The notes beneath the pieces were generated by a model. That model was given only the letters and a program-made list of their open reading frames with translations. It did not search any database and was not told where the DNA came from. Of a DNA stretch of 64,000 nucleotides, positions 54,175-64,000 are shown piece after piece (positions within the stretch are counted from its first letter, which is position 1; each line of letters starts with the position of its first letter). A program made the translations under genes and the position numbers. Source of the stretch: Liolophura sinensis (lineage: Eukaryota; Mollusca; Polyplacophora; Chitonida; Chitonidae). Location of the stretch: contig NC_088306.1 in assembly GCF_032854445.1 (NCBI RefSeq), positions 16,337,764 to 16,401,763 on the forward strand. The letters are read 5' to 3'.

Positions 54175-57100
54175 GTGAGTATACAATAGCCACACGTCGG
54201 GAGTTTAAATATCATTTTCAGTGTTGAAAGAATGCTGTAGTTCAACAAATGTACGGCCCTTTATGGGAAGGTCTTGCACCAACCTGCGGATGGTCGTGGT
54301 TTTGCCCCGGGCTCAGCCCGATTTCATCCCACCATAATGCTGGCCGCCATCGTATAAGTGAAATATTTTTGAGTACGGCGTAAAACAGCAATCAAAAATA
54401 AATAAATACTAACAACAACAACAACATGGCTTTATTTATCGAAGCCTGACCCCCAAACCTTATCCACTACTCCAGTAACATAAACAGTGGGGTAACAGAA
54501 TATCTGAATTATACAGCAGTCCACTCCATTTTGCACTAATTTTGTTTGAAATATATACATGTATTATGAGCGTTTTGCAAATTATTCGTTTCTCTGCAAT
54601 TTCAATTAGATTGTAGTTTGAAAAAGTAGGTTTCAGACTGAAAAACAGCTGTCCAAATGACATTTATGGGAAAAGTCAATATTAGTAGGCCTATTACCAG
54701 TTCAGGTGACTGTCAGTTGGAAAGGATGTCTGTGTGTCCATTCATTCGAGTCCTGCCTCAATTGTACAACTATAATGTCCGTCTTATCTTTGCTGTACAG
54801 GTTCCTGACATATATTAGGATATATGTGTAAATTATGTAGAAAATCAGGAAACTGAGAATTGCCACATCTACATTTCCATTAAACAACAGAACTACAAAC
54901 TACATCTTCAAGCTAAAACATCGGCATTTCAGGAGTCCCGCGAGTTTACGCAGATATTGAGGAGGCATGCTTGGTTGCTCTTCCAAACTAACACAGCTAA
55001 AAGGCTGTTGCTAGACTGAATGTACATCTCATGTAGCCCAGTCTGTCGGCTGAACAGTACCAAATCATTCATTTTAGCCACGTTAGTTCGTGAGAGCCCC
55101 CACCCTGTCTCATCCAAGCCTGCATTAACTCTCACGGCAAAATTGGTACAGAACTCCAGGTGGCATTTTGTCTAAGTGACATTGTTATTCACTGTTCTTG
55201 TTGCTGTTGCTGTTGCTATTGCTCTTGAAAATCTAGATTTTAGGTGATTTGATAGGTTACCAGTTTAATTACAATTGTTGCACATTAATGCCTGTACAAA
55301 GTTATTTGTACTGTAGCTAAGTGTCCGCAGCATTTGCTTTTAGTAGGAGACCCAATGATGGAAGTTCATAATTGTACATATTGGTAATTTGAATACTTCT
55401 CTCAATAATGTTATTGCATGTTTAATTGTATTTTTGTTTGCAGATCCACAAAGACAAATCCGGCAATCAGAATGTCATGGTTACAAAACGAGCGGGAGAC
55501 AAGAAAGATGGAAAACAGAAACGACCTGCTTTTGGGGACCTGACAAATGTGAGAGTTTTGTCACTATGCTTTTCAGTTATACTATTGAAAGTTATTAGTC
55601 TACTCTCTTATCACACATGTGTTTCAAAACAGTCCTAGAGAACAGTCAGGACATGATGTTCATGCAGGATTCAAAAATGACATGTCCCAGTGGCCACAAC
55701 TTCTCTCTGGATCATACCATATTATTAGTAATATTGCTTATTAAGCCGGATGATAGTTATACAACAACATTTTTGCACGTTAAACTTGATCTCTTTGTCA
55801 TGTTTACATCTGGCTAAATCTTGTTGATTACATGGCGTGTTGTCTGCTTCACGAAAGAAGTCACAAGTATGATCTAAGGTTATTGTTAATTCGGCTCTTA
55901 TTTTAGAGATACTATTATTAAAGAGGCTATACAGCAGATTTTTGGTCAAGATATAAGGTACTGCAAATTCAGTCGAACCTTTACAATATTTCAAGATCAC
56001 ATGTCATGTTTCAACCTCTCACATAATATCAGCCTCAAATCTTTGTATGTGTTACCGTTAAAAATCAGTAATAAAAATTCGCTTCGAAAATTTACGAAGC
56101 GGATCACATTAAGATTTTATCAGACTTTAGAATCGCTTTAATGTTACAAATTAATTAAGTGCATCAGTCTTGTATTTACTGAAAGGCAATATTTTTCTTG
56201 GTAAATACAGAAAATGTGATTTGATTAGCGAACATGGATTCTTTGGGAAAAATCTCTTGTATACTGTAGTATAGTTGTCCTGAATGTTCCTTATTTTTGA
56301 TTATTCTGCCTGAAATATTATGTGTGGCCGAGGGTCATGATAAACAGATAATTTAGTAACAATGGCCTTAGAGCTATCTAGGCTCTTGCCATTAATTGTG
56401 GTAAATGATATTAATAATATTTGAATAAATGTTTTTATATACTTGAAGGCTACTTTCAGCATGGTAAATGAGACACAGAAAAAACCAGTCAAGAAGGCTG
56501 TTGAACCACAGAAAGGCCTCATAGCCCCCAAGACATATGTATCTAGCAACAAACCAAGCCTAAAGAGAACCAAAATCGCCACACAGAAGAAAGTGGCGAA
56601 CGTAGAGAATGATGAAGAAATGCCAGAAATATTGTCATCGCAAGACTCTTTGTCATCTCTGTCATCACAAGGTTCCAACAAATCTGACGATGTCCCAGTC
56701 ATGGGGTAAGTTGTCTGATGCATTAGGAGTATAGGAAATTTCTTCACAGGAGCTGTGTGAAGGAGCATGCTGTAAAATGTGGTTTTAGTATGTAAGGTGT
56801 ATCAGACAAATGTTATTATGTGCATAAATGATGAAAAAATATACATCTGGCCTCACTTGTTTTGTGTCACTTAACTGACCTGCTTCTGTTCCAGACAATG
56901 TTTTGGTCAAAATGTTACATCATTTACAAATCGCCTTGGCTTTGTTTATGTGGAAGATGTATTAAGTTAAGTATCCTGGCCAGTTCATGATTTGACTCAA
57001 ATATTTTTGGTGTGGTGCCAAAGCGCAGTCAAGTATGTAAGTATCCAATTCATAGTGTTTTCTGTTCCTAGAGCTGAAGAAGAATCCATGGAAACTGATT

Positions 57101-60100
57101 TAGATGAGTTGACAACTGTGCCTGTAAGTAGCTAAATCATTGTGCTTTGTGATGCGCAAATACCATGAGATAAGTTTAACTGTTAGAGTTTACTAGCTAG
57201 ACTGAAAATAGAATATAGAGGGATTAATCTGGTAATATTCTGTGTGATAAGATCGAGAAATAGTGATAAAAAGAAGCTGTAGGCTAAAGCTAAGCATACA
57301 TACAGTTAAACTTTAGCGGTACAGCCCTCTTTTTGCAGCATGAATGGACGTAGCTTTCCCCTATACTCTGCTTGCTTTCCTGACACCCTGATGCTGGCTA
57401 CCATCGTATACGGGCAATATTTTTGAGTACATCGTAAAATGCAAGTCAAATAAAATTGCAGTTAACTTTCATTTTGCTTTTAGAGGTATACCTTGTGTGC
57501 CTTTGTCTACAAGCAATTTCGTACCACCTGGCGACATGACAGTTTCCTAGTTCCTTCTCCCCATAAACATGAAATAATCATGAGTACAAAATGATCCTCC
57601 AGTGAAATGAATTGTGACCAAGTGCCAAGAATGAAGAACTTTTAAAACTCCTTCCTGCTTGTATCAAGACTGTCCAAAGCTGGAACTCATTTGTTGTTTC
57701 CTTTCTTACGGGGCATTTATCAGTGTATGTGCGCTCATAAAACCTGCGTGAAGTACACATGCACTGCAACATCACAGAAGGAAACAATGTGTTTAGTTGT
57801 CATTTTGGACTCACTGTGTAGCTCGTCTTCGAGTCTTCGATTCAAATTGTACTTGAGATTTTTACATGTATGTGCTTATGTTTTTCCGTCACAGCCATGG
57901 CTACTGTAACTGACACTCATATATGTTCTGTTTCCGCAGCCTGGTGTAGATGACGTAGACAAGGAAAACTTGTCTGACCCTGTTCAGGTGTCCATGTATG
58001 CCTTTGACATATTCCAGTACTACAAGGAAAGAGAGGTAGGTAATTTAGACTAATTTCAACAACTGTTGACAGAACTAACATTGCTAATGAAATCTTGCAT
58101 GGAGCGAAATTACTTTTAACCATTAAAACTTTTATTATAAATTTCTTTTATTCCCACAAATAGTTTTACATTTCACTATATGAAAAACCATTTTGTTCAT
58201 GCAGAAGAAGTTTGCCATCCGACCTTACCTGATCCGTCAGCCTCAGTTGTCATCCAACATGCGGGCGATCTTGGTGGACTGGCTAGTGGAGGTACAGGAG
58301 AACTTCGAGCTGAACCACGAGACGCTCTACCTGGCAGTTAAGCTTGTCGACATGTACCTGGCCAAAGTGGTCATCCCTAAGGAACAGCTTCAGCTTGTGG
58401 GAGCCTCAGCTCTCTTCATAGCAAGCAAGTTTGATGTGAGTACTCATTCTGTGCGTGTCGTTAACAATGTCATTTTACAGAAAACTTTTTATGCTGATCA
58501 TGGTTACAGTACACTGGTACAATATGTACTTAATGGCCCTACCCCAATTCCTCAACCTTTTCGCACATAAAAGAGCAGCTTTATGCACAATTTTAATTTG
58601 ATTTTGTAGACAAAACTACATTGGTTGGGTTGTCCAGTTTCAGGGCTTCACAAAAAGTATAATTATTTCAGTCTACACAGGATAATGCCTGCAGAAAATA
58701 CTTTAGAATGAACATCTTTGAAACATGCAAAAAGGTTGAAGAATTGCAGTATTCTGTACAGATGATTATTAATGCCAGACAGGCTGCTCCTGAAGTATTT
58801 TGTGTCCATTGTTTTAATACATTGGTACAGTTTGTACTTTCCCTCCCCATTGTGTACAAGTGGTTGATAGACGCCAGACAGCTTGTTACAACAGTGTTCA
58901 GACATTCGCCAATATGTAACCTTGGCTTGGAAGACAAAGTCTGCTGAAACTGCGCACCACAAACTGTTTCTGTCTCAAACGGAGTCTGAAAACTGACTTT
59001 TGACAATGCATAATAATAGGGTTAGCTACAAGGAGTGGGGGCTGGGAGTGATGGTGTTTCAATGTCGTTGGGACAAACTAAATATTACACTGAAGGGAAG
59101 TCATAAGTATGATTATGATTGGGCCTGACAAATCCCTGGCAGCAGGACCTTGACGCCATGTTATTGACGTCAAACATTTTTTTTTTCTGATCGTCGTGAT
59201 GTTGTAATACACTAAAGGAAGTACTTCCTTAAAGTAGAAACTGGTTAATTGTAGCATTGCACATGTTGTGCAACAATCATTTTAAACTTCAGAATTATTT
59301 ATAATCACTTTAAGCTTTCTTGTTTTAAAAAAATACATGAAACGCTTGGTTATTTCTTACTACAGAGTATATGGGGGTGACCTATCGTATAAAAGTATAA
59401 AAAAGCATTTCTGATTTCTTCCTGGGACCAGAACATTGGCTTTAAACTACAGCAATGGTTTCCACAAGGCCCCAAGTGGGCCCACAACAGTTAGTTTGGA
59501 AATTAAGTGGCATGCTTTACTGATGTCAGTGATCATAGCTTTGACCTCGAATTTAGGTGGTCCCGCGTTCACAGTATGTTCATCAATTTCCAAATATTTC
59601 TGACCATAGCCAGAAAGTATGCTTCTAGAATGAAGAAAAAAAATTTTTTTTTTTCATATTTTTCTGAAAACCATACTTTTTATTTTATACCTTTTCACGT
59701 ATTATTCAGCATACATGTAGAAATTTGTGCAGATATCAGTATCAAACTGAAGTACGTGTAAGTTGACAACAATGGCATTATTGCAAGCAGTCTTTCTGGA
59801 TGAGATTCAGAATAACAGTTGACTTTTTCAAACTTTTCCATTACACTTTAGGAATTTGTTACAATTAAATTATTTTATAACTGTGGATGTTTTTTTTTTT
59901 TTTTTTTTTTTTTTGTTGTTGTTTTGTTTTTTTTCGTCTCTTGCAATTTAGTTTTGACTCATCTTGTTGTCAAATAAACATGATAAACCAACATTTCTCC
60001 ATGACTCAGGATAAGAAAAGGTGCGCGAGAGGCTTTCGCTTATGTGCGTGTCCCTGACCCATGGCTCAGTTGTCCCAGCTTAGGCTGTCTATAAGTGACT

Positions 60101-61677
60101 AGACTATGCATGGCCTTGGTGATGTTGTCATCAGCCAGGTGCAAGCTTCTCTATCAATGCACTGTTTAGTTGACCAGTGATTAGCCATGCGTCACTGTTT
60201 CTGAAGGAGCTTATATCATGAATCAGTGCCACCGTTTTAGGAAAAGCTCGACAGTTCACATCTGGAATTGGTGTCAGAGTTTTCTAAAACTTTTCAGGAA
60301 CGCACCCTAGCTATATTGCAGGAATGAGAGGACAGCTGATATACTTTGCCCTTTGTCTTTACAAGAATCAATAATCAAGTCACTTGTGTTTGGGTAAACC
60401 GTAAACTACTGTAATTGTCCCTTTCCATAAGTATTTATGCCTTCTGCTAATGCTAAAATTTAAAAAAGAGGGGGAAAAAACCCCCATAAAAAACATGATT
60501 CTTTCAAATGTTACAGTTATCAAATCTTACCCATATACAACTTTTAGGTGATAAACTAAATGAAGGTTATGATTTAAATGGCTTAAGTGTTTTAAAAAGT
60601 ACAATTCTTTTGGCTGCCTATACATGTACAGTTTATGTGTATTTGGATGAGAAAAAAAAGAGAGAAACAATTTAAATCCAATTTGGCAAGATATGAGTAA
60701 TAAGGAAAGTTTCTCAGTCTGCACACACATGTATGTACATGTGTTAGCTTCTTGGGGGACATTATGCATGGTTAGCCTGCAGCGTTCTAGTTGAGAGACA
60801 AAAAAGGGTTGGTGGAAAGTTGTCATAGAGATGTAACAGCTTTTTAAAATAGCTGTGGCATCAATCTGAAAATATTGTATTAAAAATAAAAATGCATGGA
60901 TTCTGCGGCATAGTTGTGACGTGCTTGATATGCAGTTATAAAATGTTGCGTGTGTCTTGGAGAATGATTTGCTAATGCAGGCATTGGTATGAGTCACCTG
61001 TTTAACAGATGCAGTGTGTGGTTTTTGATATGAGAAATAAAAGATCAAAATGATTGCTGATTTCTTGGGGAGATTAATCCAAATTAATACGAATTTTGTG
61101 GGTGATCCAAATGAATACAAGTCGGAGTGGGGGGGCAAAATGAATTCAGAATGTGGCGAGGGGGGGGGGGGGTAAAATGAATTCAGATTGTGGCGGGGTG
61201 GGATACGGGGTATTGATTCAAATGAATACAGATTTTTGGGGGTGATCCAAATGAATACAGATATGAAGGGGTTATGCAGATGAATACAAATATAGGAGGG
61301 CAGCCCAGGTGAATACAGATTTGGGGGGTGGGGGTGATCCAAATGAATTCAGATTGTTTGGGGGGGGTGCAAATGAATGCAGATTTTTGAGGGGGGAGGT
61401 GACTTGAGAAGAAGGTATGAATGTCTGCAAGCTAGGATTTCATGAGGTGAATCGTGTATTTATGTATAGGTCAGAAAAAGTTGCTAGAGGATTGGTAATT
61501 GTTATTGTACTTTGCCCACAGGAACGCTGTCCCCCTCTGATTGAAGATTTTCTCTACATCTGTGATGATGCCTATAACAGGAAGCAGTTCATCGAGATGG
61601 AACAGCTGGTGTTAAGGGCTGTCGACTTTGATTTGGGCATTCCTTTGTCCTACCGCTTCCTCAGACGCTACGCCAAG
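54106..61677 (+). CDS. ccnb3: Cyclin B3, first seven coding exons, 3' incomplete
   Basis: Exons: 54106-54174, 55444-55548, 56449-56705, 57072-57123, 57940-58035, 58205-58435, 61522-61677. All GT/AG, with phases joining into one 322-residue frame from ATG 54106. Cyclin B3 activates CDK1 (and CDK2) for mitotic/meiotic progression, acts in the nucleus, and is destroyed by the APC/C. Visible: destruction box RPAFGDLTN (50-58), the RxxF form typical of cyclin B3; a basic and Ser-rich linker (59-143); KEN (169-171) within DVDKENLSDP; the family signature DIFQYYKERE; and the cyclin box from about 194 with MRAILVDWLVEV (212-223), QENFELNHETLYLAVKLVD and ERCPPLIEDFLYICDDAY. The last ~80-100 residues (end of cyclin fold and C-lobe) must lie beyond the window. 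I chose the first ATG because it opens the frame directly before a good donor and precedes the N-terminal basic region. Confidence 0.95.
54252..54410 (+). repeat. SINE A, in ccnb3 intron 1
   Basis: Body from atgggaaggtcttgcaccaa to tail aatcaaaaataaataaa, followed by an acaacaacaacaac stretch. Confidence 0.85.
54925..55140. repeat. Dispersed repeat / possible MITE (family 2)
   Basis: Second copy of the 34255-34475 family (gctagactgaatgtacatct, acacagctaaaag). gagtcccgcgagtttacgca at the left end. Confidence 0.5.
55444..55548 (+). CDS. ccnb3: ccnb3 exon 2: destruction box
   Basis: 35 codons, phase 0 (acceptor tttgcag, donor AAT/GTGAGA). Ends with RPAFGDLTN. Confidence 0.92.
56449..56705 (+). 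CDS. ccnb3: ccnb3 exon 3: disordered linker
   Basis: 257 nt (acceptor cttgaag, donor GG/GTAAGT). Lys-rich then Ser-rich (ILSSQDSLSSLSSQGSNKSD), likely disordered and phosphorylated. Confidence 0.92.
57072..57123 (+). CDS. ccnb3: ccnb3 exon 4: acidic linker
   Basis: 52 nt (acceptor ttcctag, donor CCT/GTAAGT) encoding AEEESMETDLDELTTVP. Confidence 0.88.
57338..57455 (+). repeat. SINE A, degraded 3' part
   Basis: tgatgctggctaccatcgta and gagtacatcgtaaaatgcaa with a short aagtcaaataaaa tail. Confidence 0.65.
57940..58035 (+). CDS. ccnb3: ccnb3 exon 5: KEN motif and start of cyclin region
   Basis: 32 codons, phase 0 (acceptor tccgcag, donor GAG/GTAGGT). Contains DVDKENLSDP and MYAFDIFQYYKERE, diagnostic of cyclin B3. 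Confidence 0.94.
58205..58435 (+). CDS. ccnb3: ccnb3 exon 6: cyclin box core
   Basis: 77 codons, phase 0 (acceptor catgcag, donor GAT/GTGAGT). MRAIL helix and CDK-binding cyclin fold, ending ALFIASKFD. Confidence 0.96.
58546..58752. mobile_element. MITE (family 1), complete copy
   Basis: Inverted ends aattcctcaaccttttcgca and tgcaaaaaggttgaagaatt. The interior matches 31226-31424 (tttgatttt, agtctacacaggataatgcc). Confidence 0.78.
61070..61402. repeat. G-rich ~30-bp tandem repeat
   Basis: About ten imperfect units of ggtgatccaaatgaatacag followed by a G-run (up to 11-12 G). The long proline-rich open frame on the opposite strand is an artefact of this repeat. Confidence 0.85.
61522..61677 (+). 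CDS. ccnb3: ccnb3 exon 7: cyclin box end
   Basis: 52 codons, phase 0 (acceptor cccacag, donor AAG/GTAAAC). ERCPPLIEDFLYICDDAY through YRFLRRYAK, continuing directly from exon 6. Confidence 0.95.
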
Positions 61678-61734
61678 GTAAACTAAATATGGGGATTCCC
61701 CTGCTCCCACTTAGTAAAGCCACCTATATGTATT

Positions 61735-61985
61735 TTTTTTTTTTTTTTTTTTTTGATTGGTGTTTTACGCCGTACTCAAGAATATTTCACCTATACGACG
61801 GCGGCCAGCATTATGGTGGGTGGAAACCCACGACCATCCGCAGGTTGCTGGCAGACCTTCCCACGTACGACCGAAGAGGAAGGCAGCATGAGCTGGACTT
61901 GAACTCACAGCGACCGCATTGGTGAGAGGCTTCTGGGTCATTACGCTGCGCTAGCGCGCTAACCGACTGAGCCACGGAGGCCCCC
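61735..61985 (-). repeat. SINE A, full length with intact tRNA-like head
   Basis: Reading the minus strand: head ggcctccgtggctcagtcgg (A box tggctcagtcgg) with the B-box-like gagttcaagtcc, full body, then poly-T-complement tail. Reference copy for the family in this window; lies in the ccnb3 intron after exon 7. Confidence 0.93.
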
Positions 61986-64000
61986 ACCTATATGTAAGGA
62001 TGTAACCTATTTTACACTACATGATTATGATTGGTTGCAGATGACTTCCCCAGCTATTCTAACTGACCAGTTTCCTCTTACAATACATGTAGTATAGCCT
62101 CTAAGGGTTTTCCAGCACATGGCTGCAGATATTTACCCTTGCTCACATGAATGGCTAGTTTCCTCTTACAGTGCACGTACATGTCTATGTAGTATAACCT
62201 CTAAGAGGTTTCTGCTACAGTAACATCTATACGGTAAATTACCTAAAGTTTCGCCCTGGGACTTGGAAAGCGTATCCCAGGATTCATTGCGTTGGTTGTG
62301 GTGGTTGCTTACTGGGCACCCCAGGAGAGCATCAGTGGTGGTCAGGGGATTATACTGACAGTTCAAGAATGTAATAAACAAGCTCACGCTTCACTGAGCA
62401 GTTTGTCTGTGCTCCTGTCACCAACAGTTCATGTTTTCCTCAGTTTTAATAATAATAATTTTAGAACATGCAACAGGCTGATTGTTTTATTTTCATTATT
62501 TTGTGATAAATGCGAATTTGGAAGAAAACTTTGAAGATTCAGCGTGACTACCCAGCATGCATCTGGAGTGTCATGTCAAATATCCGTTTTTAAAACTGCA
62601 GGGCTCTCTTGTATACAAAGCTCTAGTAGAATTTAGCACACCGCAAATCCATTACTGGCAAACTAGGCCTATCAGTAGACGAGATGAAAATGTCAAATTG
62701 CAATCAAAGCGACACCTACACATGTGGGTTTGCATCGCTGCAGCTACACATTTCTTGTTCATTCTGGTGTAATTTGAAAGATTGTCTACTTCTGCCTATA
62801 TTTCATAAACATGAATACTTAGTTTACTTAATATTTAATCAAGTTCCCTCAGATGAAATTTTAGTCATACAGATTGGTTTTATCTGTACATGTAGATACA
62901 AGACACTTACAATCACAGCACTTAAAATTTCCGTGTGTCTACTCATCAATCACATGATTTTTGCTGGCGAAAGGCAAAATAAAAATCACATGTGGGCAAA
63001 ACTGTACACAAGAAATCATAAAACTTCCTGATATGCTGGACTTGCAGATAGTGCTACCGAAAAGTCATTTGTGGTAGTTTTCGGAAATCTTGAACTGGGT
63101 ATGTTTTCTGTGTTTAATGGAGGTTCCCGATATAAAAACACACAGGGAAAAGGAACTCTCCTGCAATAGCAGGACAGTTTCAACTGTAAAGAAACAAAAT
63201 GTGCGTGTAGACCGACATACATGTACTAAATTGGAATTACATGGACACAGGAAGCTGATGACAGATATTTCTCAGTGAGACTCGTTTTCAGCTAATGTAC
63301 ATTTGTACATACATTCATTGCATAATGAGGGCTCTCTGCAAATGACCGTTCACCAGATAACGGTGAGAGGTGACTTTCACATAGGCCTAACCCGAATAAT
63401 CAGTTCGAATGAGCAATAGTTTGTGTATGTACATTCATTGTTTGGCATGGTCATGCTTTCGCACAATTTGGAATTTAAAGGTGTGTAATAGACATCGCCT
63501 GTCTTAGTTCTTTCTTTGATTTCATTCATGGAGATATTTAGAGATGTACATGCAGACGTATGAGTCAGGAGACCTGTACACCTCCCTGTCAGTGACTTAA
63601 CCCCATGTGGGTGAGGATAAACAACCAGAGCCACTAAGCGCCATGCAGAGTAATGAAACTGGCAGGGGGCTAATCGCTCTTTCCTGTCATCTTGCCGCCA
63701 ACTCGTATCGTGTGAAAGTAAATGACAGTAACTCAGGTGCGAAACTTTAGGTTATTTACCGTGTATTATGTACACGTAGCTATCACGATACTGAATCTGA
63801 AACATTTCTGGTTTTTGCAATCCACATATGAAAAAAAAAAAGATTTTGAGCTCATGTAGACATCAGACTGTTCCCTGGATCATGAAGCTGTCCTAGATTT
63901 AAGTCTTAACTTTAAAACAGTTTTCTGCACTAAAACTGTGGCTCACCTAAAGGGTTTTCATTTTAATGCCAAGAGTTGCTTTAGGCTTTCATGTAAAAGG
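61986..64000. other. ccnb3 intron 7 or flank, nothing recognised
   Basis: No exon continuing the cyclin fold was found. The remaining ccnb3 exons are expected downstream of the window. Confidence 0.5.

Larger units (their letters stand above)
58436..61521. other. ccnb3 intron 6, 3.1 kb
   Basis: Holds a MITE family 1 copy, long T runs (59170, 59640, 59891-59935) and a G-rich tandem repeat. No extra exon: exons 6 and 7 join without a gap in the cyclin fold. Confidence 0.75.

Noticed and set aside
60527-61342. 271-residue minus-strand frame with Pro/His-rich start
   Set aside because: The proline-rich part is the complement of the G-rich repeat; the rest is low-complexity intron sequence with no recognisable domain.

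Overview
The window is nuclear DNA of an animal. Genes are split into short exons with GT/AG introns, and the long AT-rich non-coding stretches are full of tRNA-derived SINEs, terminal-inverted-repeat element relics and minisatellites. The three recognisable genes are animal genes, and the SINE and minisatellite style suggests a marine lophotrochozoan, most likely a mollusc. The species cannot be fixed from the sequence, and that guess is low confidence.

Layout. (1) About 1.4-12.7 kb, + strand: the 3' thirteen exons of an anosmin-1 (ANOS1/KAL1) orthologue, with a WAP domain, four fibronectin type III repeats and a Ser-rich tail ending in a hydrophobic segment. The signal-peptide exon(s) lie upstream, outside the window or unrecognised. 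(2) 12.7-24.2 kb: 3'-flanking and intergenic DNA with a large 41-bp minisatellite (16.8-18.35 kb, with higher-order structure), several SINEs and simple repeats. (3) 24.2-41.5 kb, - strand: a ten-exon gene for a predicted 477-residue seven-pass membrane protein whose layout resembles the invertebrate gustatory-receptor-like (GRL) chemoreceptor superfamily. All its splice phases agree. Its introns hold an unusual pattern: next to three different exons, the exon 3' end and/or splice donor has been tandemly amplified into the following intron. (4) 41.5-54.1 kb: intergenic DNA with an ~81-bp satellite-like array, other minisatellites, SINEs and a degenerate THAP zinc-finger relic. (5) 54.1-61.7 kb, + strand: the first seven coding exons of a cyclin B3 gene (RxxF-type destruction box, KEN motif, MRAIL cyclin box). 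It is cut off at its 3' end by the window edge. Paired CCAAT boxes lie about 0.3 kb upstream of its start codon.

The anosmin and receptor genes are convergent; the receptor and cyclin B3 genes are divergent. They are unrelated functionally (extracellular matrix/guidance, candidate chemoreception, cell cycle), and nothing suggests co-regulation. Mobile DNA is plentiful: about 20 copies of one tRNA-derived SINE (A), two further SINE types (B and C) sharing a body and tail but carrying different tRNA-like heads, a mariner-like relic keeping both inverted repeats and the transposase C-terminus, and at least two MITE-like families.
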